Source: DASUFZ01 sp035541475
Lineage (GTDB): Bacteria; Myxococcota_A; UBA9160; SMWR01
DNA: 64,000 nucleotides
Direction of reading: 5' to 3'
Assembly: GCA_035541475.1 (NCBI GenBank)
Contig: DATKND010000102.1
Coordinates: 70,820-134,819 of the forward strand
The position numbers were made by a program, and so were the translations under genes. The notes under the pieces were generated by a model, which was not told where the DNA came from, made no database searches, and worked only from the letters and a program-made list of their open reading frames with translations. Below, piece by piece: positions 25,558 through 40,227 of this stretch (its first letter is position 1; the number at the start of each line of letters is the position of its first letter).

Positions 25558-26571
25558 GTGTCGCGACTCTCCATCGGCCTCGTGTTCGACCTGCTCGGCA
25601 GCCACCCTCGCCGCGCCGGCGATCCGCCCGACGTCGACGCGGAGTACGAGCCGGAGTCGACGGTCCGCGCGCTCGAGGCGGCGATCGCGCGACTCGGCCA
25701 TCGACCCGTCCGGCTGGGCGCGCCGCACGCGCTGCTCGCCGCGCTCGGAAAAGGCGAGTTGCCGACGCTCGATGCCGCGCTCTCGATCGCGGAGGGCTAC
25801 GGCGGCCGCAACCGCGAGGCCTGGGCTCCCGCGCTGCTCGAGATGGCCGGCGTGCCGGCCCTCGGGTCGGACGCGCTCTCGCTCTCACTCTCCCTCGACA
25901 AGGCGCTCTGCCGGAACCTCGTCGCGGCGGCGGGCGTGCCGATCGCCGCCGGCTGCGTCGTCGCGAGCGCGGAGGAGGCGGAAAGCGCGCTGCTTCCGGC
26001 GTCCTGGCCGCTTTTCGTGAAACCTCGTTGGGAAGGGACGGCGAAGGGCATCGCGCCGACCTCGCGGGTCGAGGATCGCGCAGCGCTCGTGCGCGAGGTC
26101 GCCCGCATCGCGCGCGACTACCGCCAGCCCGCGCTGGTCGAGGAGTTCCTGCCGGGCGCGGAGTACACGGTCACCTTGGTCGGCCATCCCCCGCGCGCGC
26201 TGCCGGTCCTCCAGCGCGCGCTCGAGACGCGCACGCGGATCGGCATCCACGCGCTCGAGCGACACGCGGCGCCGCCGGGCGGCTGGCGCCCCGTCACGCC
26301 CGGGACGCTCGACCCCGCGCTCGAGTCGGAGCTCGCCGGGCTCGCGCTCTCCGCCTTCTACGCGCTCGAGTGTCTCGACTTCGCGCGTGCCGACTTCCGC
26401 CTCGACGCAGCCGGGCGTCCGCGCTTCCTCGAGATCAATCCCCTACCGACCTTCGCGGAGGATGGCTCGTTCGGGATCCTCGCGGAGCTCGAGGGGCGGC
26501 CTCTGGACGCGCTGCTCGCCGACGTGATCGCGGAGGCGCTCGCGCGCCTCGGGCTCCCGCCGCGGGCATGA
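25558..26571 (+). CDS. D-Ala-D-Ala ligase-like ATP-grasp ligase
   Basis: 337 residues. The N-terminal preATP-grasp domain begins LSIGLVFDLLGSHP. The ATP-binding core has LFVKPRWEGTAKGI, the VEEFLPGAEYTVTLVG strand and the metal-binding end DFARADFRLDAAGRPRFLEINPLPTF (Asp, Glu, Asn ligands). This is the Ddl superfamily, forming an amide or peptide bond through an acyl phosphate. It differs enough from housekeeping ddl (no HGxxGEDG loop; SIAEGYGGRNREAW instead) that another amino-acid pair is likely. GTG 25558. It overlaps the KamA gene by ATGA, so the two products probably act in sequence. Confidence 0.82.
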   Translation: MSRLSIGLVFDLLGSHPRRAGDPPDVDAEYEPESTVRALEAAIARLGHRPVRLGAPHALLAALGKGELPTLDAALSIAEGYGGRNREAWAPALLEMAGVPALGSDALSLSLSLDKALCRNLVAAAGVPIAAGCVVASAEEAESALLPASWPLFVKPRWEGTAKGIAPTSRVEDRAALVREVARIARDYRQPALVEEFLPGAEYTVTLVGHPPRALPVLQRALETRTRIGIHALERHAAPPGGWRPVTPGTLDPALESELAGLALSAFYALECLDFARADFRLDAAGRPRFLEINPLPTFAEDGSFGILAELEGRPLDALLADVIAEALARLGLPPRA

Positions 26572-27674
26572 GCATCGCCCGCGATCCCGCCTGGACCGAC
26601 TGGACCTGGCAGATGCAGCACCGCATCCGCAGCGAGGCGGAGCTACGCGAGTGGCTCGAGCCGACGCCGGACGAGTGCGAGGGGATCGCCAAGCTCGCCG
26701 ACCGCTTCCACTTCGTGATCACGCCGTACTACGCGGCGCTGATGGACCCGCACGACCCCGCCTGTCCGATCCGGCGCCAGGTGGTGCCGTCCGCGGCCGA
26801 GCTGCGCGACCCGCTCGGCGTCCCGGACCCGCTCGACGAGGTGGCGCACTCGCCAGTCAAGAACGTGATCCGCGTCTACGAGGACCGCATCGCCTTCTGC
26901 GTGAACAACGAGTGCGCGCTCTACTGCCGCTTCTGCCTGCGCAAGCGCATGGTCGGCGAGCCCGAGTGGGCGATGAAGAAGCGCGAGCTCGCCGCGGCGC
27001 TCGACTGGATCCGCGCGACGCCCGCGATCCGCGACGTGCTGCTGACGGGCGGCGATCCGCTCGTCTTCTCCGACGAGCGGCTCGCGTGGCTGCTCGGCGA
27101 GCTGCGCGCGATCCCGCACGTCGAGATCGTGCGCCTCGGCACGCGCCTGCCCGTCACCTTGCCCTTCCGCGTGACCGATGCGCTCTGCGAGCTGCTGGCG
27201 CGCCACCACCCGATCTGGCTCAACACCCACTTCAACCATCCGAAGGAGCTGACCTCGGAGGCCGCGCAGGCGTGTGATCGGCTCGCGCGCGCGGGCATAC
27301 CGATCGGCAACCAGAGCGTGCTGCTGCGCGGCGTGAACGACGACGTCGCGACGATGAAGTCGCTGTGCGAGGGGCTCGTTCGCATGCGCGTGCGCCCCTA
27401 CTACTGCTACCAGGCGCAGGTGCTCGAGGGCACCGCGCACTTCCGTGTGCCGATCGAGCGCGGTGTCGCGATCTTCCGCGCGCTGCGCGGTCGCACCAGC
27501 GGCTTCGCGATCCCGCAGTACGTGCTCGACACGCCCTACGGCAAGGTGCCGCTCGACTACCCGTTCCTGCGCGGGCGCGAGGGCGACGACGTACTCGTCG
27601 AGACCTTCGACGGACGCATCTGGCGGGAGCCGAATCCGCTAGCGGACGTCCCCGGCCGCGACGACGCCGACTAA
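26568..27674 (+). CDS. KamA-family radical SAM amino-acid 2,3-aminomutase
   Basis: 368 residues. The radical SAM cluster motif is CALYCRFC (Cys116, Cys120, Cys123). The LTGGDPLVFSD and LGTRLPVTLPFR segments are typical of lysine 2,3-aminomutases and EpmB. The PLP lysine is probably Lys326 in YVLDTPYGKVPL, equivalent to the PGGGGK loop of lysine aminomutase but shortened. Expected chemistry is 1,2-amino shift giving a beta-amino acid (beta-lysine or beta-glutamate-like). No epmA or efp is nearby, so EF-P modification is not supported. Coupling to the ATP-grasp ligase suggests the beta-amino acid is ligated to something. Confidence 0.88.
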   Translation: MSIARDPAWTDWTWQMQHRIRSEAELREWLEPTPDECEGIAKLADRFHFVITPYYAALMDPHDPACPIRRQVVPSAAELRDPLGVPDPLDEVAHSPVKNVIRVYEDRIAFCVNNECALYCRFCLRKRMVGEPEWAMKKRELAAALDWIRATPAIRDVLLTGGDPLVFSDERLAWLLGELRAIPHVEIVRLGTRLPVTLPFRVTDALCELLARHHPIWLNTHFNHPKELTSEAAQACDRLARAGIPIGNQSVLLRGVNDDVATMKSLCEGLVRMRVRPYYCYQAQVLEGTAHFRVPIERGVAIFRALRGRTSGFAIPQYVLDTPYGKVPLDYPFLRGREGDDVLVETFDGRIWREPNPLADVPGRDDAD

Positions 27675-27698
27675 CGAGCGCCACCTGGACCCCGCGGT

Positions 27699-31277
<3,579 letters not shown>

Positions 31278-31336
31278 AAGCCGCGACGACCGCGCCGGAC
31301 CTTGCTCGCGCTCCCGTCGCCTCCTACCGTCCGCGC

Positions 31337-31412
31337 GAGCGCGTAGCTCAGCTGGTAGAGCAAGGGACTCTTAATCCCTAGGTCCGGGGTTCGAGCCCCC
31401 GCGCGCTCACCA
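31337..31412 (+). tRNA. tRNA-Lys(CTT)
   Basis: Acceptor stem GAGCGCG/CGCGCTC, D-arm GCTC-AGCTGGTA-GAGC, anticodon stem AGGGA/TCCCT with loop CTCTTAA (anticodon CTT). The T-arm is CGGGG-TTCGAGC-CCCCG-like. Discriminator A and an encoded CCA complete it. All four arms fold. Confidence 0.95.
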
Positions 31413-31433
31413 CCGAGCTCCGAGCTGTCTTCG

Positions 31434-32009
31434 CTACGGCCGGCGTGCCGTGCGCTCGCGCTCCTTGCGCTCCTTCTTGTCGCGCCGCGAGTCGTCGACC
31501 GGCTCTTCGCCCGCGGCTCCGATGTCCTCCGCGTCGACGCTCTCGAAGATCTCCTTCGCGCGCTCGCGCTGGTTCCCGTCGTCGGTGTGCACGGAGATCA
31601 GGATGTTGCCGTGGCGCAGCTTGCCCTCGTAGCGCTTCGCCTCGTACTCGGGAACACCCATGCCGACGAGCGCGCCGGCCAGACCGCCGACTGCCGCGCC
31701 CGCCGCGGCGCCGGAGAGCGCCGCGAGCATCGGACCCGCGGCAACGAAGGGCCCGAGGCCCGGGATCGCGAGGGTGCCGATGCCCACCAGCCAGCCCGCG
31801 ATGCCGCCGAGCACGCCGCCCGCGACGCCGCCGGTCGTGGCGCCTTCGGGCGCTTTGGTGTGCTGCTCGTGGGCGAAATCGCGCGAGCCGCTCCGATCCG
31901 CGAGCAGCACCGAGATGTCGGTCGCAGCGAAGCCCGCGCCGCGCAGGCGCTCGACCGCGGTCTGCGCGCTCGTGGCGTCGTGAACGATGCAGAAGACGGC
32001 TCGCTTCAT
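31434..32009 (-). CDS. DUF3341-type small membrane-associated stress protein
   Basis: 191 residues. A ferredoxin-like start (FCIVHDATSAQTAVERLRGA, then FAATDISVLLADRSG) is followed by two Gly/Ala-rich glycine-zipper hydrophobic segments (GGVAGGVLGGIAGWLVGIGT and GAAAGAAVGGLAGALVGMGV). Then come PEYEAKRYEGKLRHGNILIS and a charged C-terminal tail. This architecture is common in stress-induced proteins of Proteobacteria, often annotated DUF3341 or general-stress-17M-like. Function unknown. It sits next to a BON-domain lipoprotein on the same strand, a pairing seen in osmotic-stress regulons, so envelope stress is the likely context (inference). Confidence 0.72.
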   Translation of the reverse strand: MKRAVFCIVHDATSAQTAVERLRGAGFAATDISVLLADRSGSRDFAHEQHTKAPEGATTGGVAGGVLGGIAGWLVGIGTLAIPGLGPFVAAGPMLAALSGAAAGAAVGGLAGALVGMGVPEYEAKRYEGKLRHGNILISVHTDDGNQRERAKEIFESVDAEDIGAAGEEPVDDSRRDKKERKERERTARRP

Positions 32010-32074
32010 GGTGTTTCCTTTCTGGTGAGGTTCGTGGGAGAGACGGCCGGCGTCCGACTCGCCGCGAGGCATGC

Positions 32075-32467
32075 TCAGTCGCGGGCGACGTCGAGCTGAT
32101 CGTCGACGCGCGTCACGCCCGGAGTCCGGGTCGCGATGGCCACGATCGCCTCCTTCTCCTGTAGCGACTGGACCGGCCCGCGCAGGACGACGCCGCCGCC
32201 GTCCGTGACGATCTTCACGTTGCGCGCCTCGCTGGAGAGCGAGTCCTCCGACGTGATCGCGTGGCGGACCTGGCGCGTCACCTGCAGATCCTGGTCGCTG
32301 CTCCCCTGATCCATCGGAGTGACGGCGTCCGGTCGCTCGGCGCGCGCCATCGTATCCACGCGTCCGCGCTGCGCCTCGGACGCCGGCTCCGTCCGGTTCC
32401 TTTGACATGCCGGGAGTGACAGCGCGACCGCGCCGATCGCGAGAATCGAGATCATGCTGCGACGCAT
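32075..32467 (-). CDS. BON-domain lipoprotein
   Basis: 130 residues. Signal peptide with lipobox LSLPAC (Cys about residue 21) followed by an acidic linker and one BON domain (residues 55-128). That domain contains TRQVRHAITSEDSLSSEARN and VKIVTDGGGVVLRGPVQSLQ, ending GVTRVDDQLDVARD. BON domains bind phospholipid membranes (OsmY type). ATG 32467 is preceded by GAGGACTCTCG, a good ribosome-binding site; an upstream extension exists but is not signal-like. Likely in the outer membrane facing the periplasm. Confidence 0.88.
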   Translation of the reverse strand: MRRSMISILAIGAVALSLPACQRNRTEPASEAQRGRVDTMARAERPDAVTPMDQGSSDQDLQVTRQVRHAITSEDSLSSEARNVKIVTDGGGVVLRGPVQSLQEKEAIVAIATRTPGVTRVDDQLDVARD

Positions 32468-32632
32468 CGAGAGTCCTCCTCTGCGCGCGCGCACCATGCG
32501 AGCGCTGTCGAGGATCCTAGGAGCAAACCGCGTGCCGAGTCGGGCGACGCAGAGCGGCGAGCGCGCACGAGCCGCGGGCCGTTTTCTACAAGTTCGCGCG
32601 GAACGCGGGCCGAATCGCGCCGCGCCGCTCGC

Positions 32633-33667
32633 TCAACCGTGCGGCTTCGCCTCGCGGAAGGCGCGGAGCTCGTCCTCGATGCGCTCCGAGAGGAATCCGC
32701 CGCGGCGCCACATGTAGCAGGAGTCGACCATGCCGCCGCTCGCGAACATGGAAGGCGAGCCGGCGGCCGCGCGCGAGCGCCATCGCTCGGAGATGCCGGG
32801 TATGCACTGCACCAAGGTCGGAGAGAGATTCAGCAGCGCGTCTCGCAACGGCGCGTCCTTCGGGTCGCGGAGGCGCGCGAGCACGGCGCGCGCCACACCG
32901 CCCATCGCGCCCTGACCGGCGAGCCACGCGACGTCGGCGTCGCGATCGCGCCAGGCCGGCTCGGGCGATCCCGGTTGCGTGCAGCGCTCGGCGGCCGCGA
33001 GCCGGCGCAAGGTCAGCGTGTCGAGATCGATGCTCGCGCGCACGCGCAGCTCCTCGTGGCGCGCGAGCTTCGCGAAGGGATCCGCGTCCGGAGGTGTCGG
33101 CGCGCAGTGTACGTCGGAGAGCTGGATCTCGAGGTCGAGCGCGCCGTCGGGGGCCGACAGGCCGTCGATCGAGAGGCTCCGCTGGAAGATCCTCGTCCCG
33201 CTCTCGCGTCGCGCTTCGCCGTGGAGCGCGCGATCGGCGGCGAGCGCGCGTTCCGCGGTCGACGCCACGCAGAGCGCCAGGGTCTGCACGTGCGAGCAGC
33301 CGCGCGGTCCGCCGACCGCGGCCCCGAGGTTGCGCGCGAACTCGGCGAGCGCGGTTCCGGCCAGGCTCTCGATTCGCGACACCGGATCGCGGCAGCACTC
33401 GCCGCCCGTGCCGGGCGACGCCTCGAAGGCGACGCTCGGCTGCTCCGCGCGGATCCACACGAGCTGCGCGCGTCCGACGTCGATCAGCGCCTCCACGCGC
33501 ATGTGGTGGATCACGCCGGAGGTCTGGAGGTCGCGTGCCATCGGCACCAGACCGCGCTTGCGCAGATCGAGGATCACGCCGTGCGCGCCCCAGCGAGTCG
33601 GATCCCGCTGCTCGACTCGCACGGCGAGCATGCGCGTGTGCACGGGACCGCTGCGCGTGTCGTCCAT
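32633..33667 (-). CDS. DUF2889 protein
   Basis: 344 residues from ATG 33667 (MDDTRSGPVHTRMLAVRVEQ). The first 150 residues carry the DUF2889 pattern: an N-terminal RxxxxR segment, LQTSGVIHHMRVEALIDVGR and HVQTLALCVASTA. The second half is a separate, less conserved domain with DLEIQLSDVHCAPTPPDADP. DUF2889 proteins occur in Proteobacteria near polyketide or aromatic degradation genes, but no function is known. It is monocistronic between the BON gene and tRNA-Leu. Confidence 0.7.
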   Translation of the reverse strand: MDDTRSGPVHTRMLAVRVEQRDPTRWGAHGVILDLRKRGLVPMARDLQTSGVIHHMRVEALIDVGRAQLVWIRAEQPSVAFEASPGTGGECCRDPVSRIESLAGTALAEFARNLGAAVGGPRGCSHVQTLALCVASTAERALAADRALHGEARRESGTRIFQRSLSIDGLSAPDGALDLEIQLSDVHCAPTPPDADPFAKLARHEELRVRASIDLDTLTLRRLAAAERCTQPGSPEPAWRDRDADVAWLAGQGAMGGVARAVLARLRDPKDAPLRDALLNLSPTLVQCIPGISERWRSRAAAGSPSMFASGGMVDSCYMWRRGGFLSERIEDELRAFREAKPHG

Positions 33668-33747
33668 CGGGCCGCAGTCTTCGCCGGCTGCGCGGGCGAC
33701 GCAAGCGGCTTTACCCGCGCGCGGGGATCTGCTTCGATCTCGTCGGC

Positions 33748-33831
33748 GCCCCGATGCTGGAACGGTAGACAGGGCGGCCTTAGAAGCCGCTGCCTCCGGG
33801 CGTGCAGGTTCGACTCCTGCTCGGGGCACCA
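33748..33831 (+). tRNA. tRNA-Leu(TAG)
   Basis: Acceptor GCCCCGA/TCGGGGC; anticodon stem GCGGC/GCCGC around loop CTTAGAA (anticodon TAG). The variable arm is about 13 nt (class II) and the T-arm GCAGG-TTCGACT-CCTGC. Discriminator A and encoded CCA are present. The TAG anticodon and long variable arm fit tRNA-Leu. Confidence 0.93.
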
Positions 33832-33908
33832 GCGCCCGAAGCGCGAGCCCGTCGACGCGGCGCGCCCGCAGGCCCGCCGAGGCCGCATAGAAGGATGGAG
33901 AGGCGGCG

Positions 33909-35372
33909 TTGCCCGCGCATGCCCCGGGCGTCATGCTCAGCCTTCCGATGGCCCACGAGCACGACCCCGACTCCGCGCACGACCACGACCACGACCACGA
34001 TCACCACGGCCACGACCACCACGATCACACCGGGCACGACCACGATCATGGGGGGCACGGTCACGCGCACGCGGAGGAGGGCGGGGTCTCGTCGGTCGCG
34101 ACCGCGGAGACGCCGGTCCGGCATCGCATCGAGGTTCGCGTCGAGGCGGCGCGGGTCGACCGCGCCTTCGACCGTGCCTACCGCGACCTCGCGCGCCGCG
34201 CGCGGGTCAAGGGCTTCCGCCCGGGCAAGGTCCCGCGCGGCGTGCTGCAGCGCATGTACGGCGCTTCGCTCGCGGAAGAGCTCGAAGACACACTCGTGCG
34301 TGAGACGCTCGGCCAGGCGATGGAGGAGTCGGGGCTCGAGCCCGTCAGCGAGCCGAGCGTCGATGCCTCGTCTCCGCATCCGGGTCGGGAGTTCCACTAC
34401 ACCGCGCACATCGAGGTGAAGCCGCAGATCGCACTTCCCGAGCTCGAGGGGCTGCCGGCTCGCAAGCCCGTGGTGCGGGTCGGCGACGACGAGGTGATCC
34501 GCGAGCTCGAGCGCATCCGCGTCCGCAACGCGCCCGTGGTCGAGGAGCCCGAAGGCACGGCCGCGGAGCGGGGCCACGTGCTCTCGATCGACTTCGTCGG
34601 GCGTATCGACGGCAAGGCGTTCGAAGGGGGATCGGGACGCGGCGTCGAGTTCGAGCTCGGCGCGGGTCACTTCATCGAGGGCTTCGAGGAGCAGCTGATC
34701 GGCGCGCGCGCGCGCGACGATCGCCAGATCCGCGTCCGCTTTCCCGAGGAGTACGCGAATCGCGAGCTCGCGGGTCGCGAAGCGGTCTTCGACGTACACG
34801 TGGGCGAGATCAAGCGGCGGCGGCTCGCGGAGCTCGACGACGAGTTCGCGAAGGACCTCGGCGATTTCGAGAGCCTCGCCGCGCTGCGCGAGCGCATCCG
34901 CACGGATCTGCTCGAGCTGCGCGAGAACTTCGCGAAGGTGACCTTGCGCCGGAGCCTGCTCGACGCGCTGATCGAGCGCACGCACTTCGAGGTACCCGCG
35001 GGTCTGGTGGAGCGGCAGCTCGAGCGACAGCTGCGCCAGGCGGCGGAGCGCCTCGAGGGCGCGCCGGAGGACGCGGCGCGCGCGCAGATCTCGCGCTGGC
35101 AGGAAGAGTGGCGTCCCGCGGCCGAGCGCGACGTGCGCGGCATGTTGCTGCTCGACGCGATCGCGCTCGCGAGAGGACTCGAGCCCGTGCCCGAATCGCT
35201 AGGCGCAGAGATCGAGCGCATGGCGAAGGCGCAAGGCGTCTCGGTCTCGCGGCTGCGCGAGGCGATCGGCGACGACGCGCTCGCTCGCATGGCGCGCTCG
35301 CGCCTGCGCGAGGAAATGGCGCTTGATTTCCTCGCTGCCACCGCTAAGGTCGAAGAGATTTCGGATACTTAG
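33909..35372 (+). CDS. tig: Trigger factor with a His/Asp-rich N-terminal extension
   Basis: 487 residues. Ribosome-associated peptidyl-prolyl isomerase and chaperone. The ribosome-binding loop is present as GFRPGKVPRGVL (around residue 100), followed by the FKBP domain (GHVLSIDFVGRIDGKAFEGG, GHFIEGFEEQLIG) and the helical C-terminal arms. The unusual part is residues 15-56, a run of His, Asp and Gly (about 18 His, mostly alternating H-D) that is absent from normal Tig. TTG at 33909 is used because GGAGAGG lies 5 bp upstream; ATGs at 33933 and 33948 are alternatives, and all keep the extension. First gene of tig-clpP-clpX-lon; 232 bp precede clpP. Confidence 0.92.
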   Translation: MPAHAPGVMLSLPMAHEHDPDSAHDHDHDHDHHGHDHHDHTGHDHDHGGHGHAHAEEGGVSSVATAETPVRHRIEVRVEAARVDRAFDRAYRDLARRARVKGFRPGKVPRGVLQRMYGASLAEELEDTLVRETLGQAMEESGLEPVSEPSVDASSPHPGREFHYTAHIEVKPQIALPELEGLPARKPVVRVGDDEVIRELERIRVRNAPVVEEPEGTAAERGHVLSIDFVGRIDGKAFEGGSGRGVEFELGAGHFIEGFEEQLIGARARDDRQIRVRFPEEYANRELAGREAVFDVHVGEIKRRRLAELDDEFAKDLGDFESLAALRERIRTDLLELRENFAKVTLRRSLLDALIERTHFEVPAGLVERQLERQLRQAAERLEGAPEDAARAQISRWQEEWRPAAERDVRGMLLLDAIALARGLEPVPESLGAEIERMAKAQGVSVSRLREAIGDDALARMARSRLREEMALDFLAATAKVEEISDT

Positions 35373-35604
35373 AGGCGCTTCCGCACATCGGGCCGACTCC
35401 GCTGACGCCTCGTCGGCCCCTGGCCTCCCCCCAAGGCGAGAATCTCTGCGGAAGCGCGGCGACGATCATCCGGGGGTGGTTCGATGCGAGTCGCGGCGAA
35501 CGAAACGGGGGACGGCGGCCGGCTCGCGCGTGCGCTCGTCGGTCGCGCGCGTCGGGTACTCTCCGGCAGTCGCGGGTCGCGTTCGGGGAGATGAGGAGAG
35601 GGAG

Positions 35605-36245
35605 ATGCCCTTGATTCCGATGGTCATCGAGCAGAGCGCGCGCGGCGAGCGTTCCTTCGACATCTACTCGCGCCTGCTCCGCGACCGCATCATCTTCCTC
35701 GGCCACGAGATCGACGACGACTTCGCGAACCTCGTGATCGCGCAGATGCTCTTCCTCGAGGCCGAGGACCCCGAGAAGGACATCTCGCTCTACATCAACT
35801 CGCCCGGCGGATCGGTCACCGCGGGCCTCGCGATCTACGACACGATGCAGTACGTGCGGCCCGACGTCGCGACGATCTGTCTCGGTCAGGCGGCGTCGAT
35901 GGCCGCGTGGCTGCTCGCGTCCGGCGCGCGCGGCAAGCGCATGGCGCTGCCCAATGCGCGCGTCATGATCCACCAGCCGATGGGCGGCGTCTCCGGACAG
36001 GCAACCGACATCGACATCCACGCGCGCGAGATCCTGAAGCTGCGCGAACGCATGAACGAGCTGCTCGCGCTCCACACCGGCAAGTCGATCGCAGAAATCG
36101 CGCGCGATACCGAGCGCGACTACCATCTCTCCGGCGCGGAAGCGCTGGCCTACGGACTCGTCGATCGCGTCGTCGAGCACCGGGAGGTTCAGAAGGTGAA
36201 CGGCGGCAAGCCCGCGCGGACCCCGCGCGTCGGCGGGAGCGAAGC

Positions 36246-36249
<4 letters not shown>
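35605..36249 (+). CDS. clpP: ATP-dependent Clp protease proteolytic subunit
   Basis: 214 residues. Catalytic triad Ser98 (GQAASMAA), His123 (VMIHQPMGG) and Asp172 (ERDYHLSG). The N-terminal MPLIPMVIEQSARGERSFDI and SLYINSPGGSVTAGLAI are canonical. Forms the tetradecameric chamber fed by ClpX, encoded immediately downstream with an ATGA overlap. ATG 35605 follows GAGGAGAGGGAG, a strong site. The C-terminal 20 residues (GGKPARTPRVGGSEA) are a loose tail. Confidence 0.98.
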
Positions 36250-37493
<1,244 letters not shown>

Positions 37494-37518
37494 CGACGGG
37501 AGGACAGGAGAAGCGAAG

Positions 37519-39996
<2,478 letters not shown>

Positions 39997-40070
39997 GGGC
40001 GCGTAGCTCAGCTGGCCAGAGCGCCTCGCTTACACCGAGGAAGTCGGCGGTTCGAACCCGTCCGCGCCCA
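39997..40070 (+). tRNA. tRNA-Val(TAC)
   Basis: GGGCGCG/CGCGCCC acceptor, D-arm GCTC-AGCTGGCCA-GAGC, anticodon stem CCTCG/CGAGG around CTTACAC (anticodon TAC), T-arm GGCGG-TTCGAAC-CCGTC with one G-T pair, discriminator A. CCA is not encoded (next bases are CCG). The first base directly follows the lon stop codon, so processing from a lon-tRNA transcript is likely. Confidence 0.94.
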
Positions 40071-40072
40071 CC

Positions 40073-40105
40073 GCGAAGCAAGCGGCCTCCGGCCGCTTGC
40101 TTCGC
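40073..40105. terminator. Perfect 15-bp hairpin after tRNA-Val
   Basis: GCGAAGCAAGCGGCC, loop TCC, GGCCGCTTGCTTCGC. It starts 2 bp past the tRNA and probably ends the lon-tRNA transcript, although no T-tract follows (GCTCCTCATC), so termination or transcript protection is inferred from the stem alone. Confidence 0.65.
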
Positions 40106-40227
40106 GCTCCTCATCATCCGCCTGCGGAAGCTCAGGGCCTTCGCTGCCACGGCGCGGCCGCGGCGCACCACTCTGAGGCGACCACCGAGGTGCCGGCTCG
40201 CGGGCCTCGGCGACCGGGAGGTCCTTC

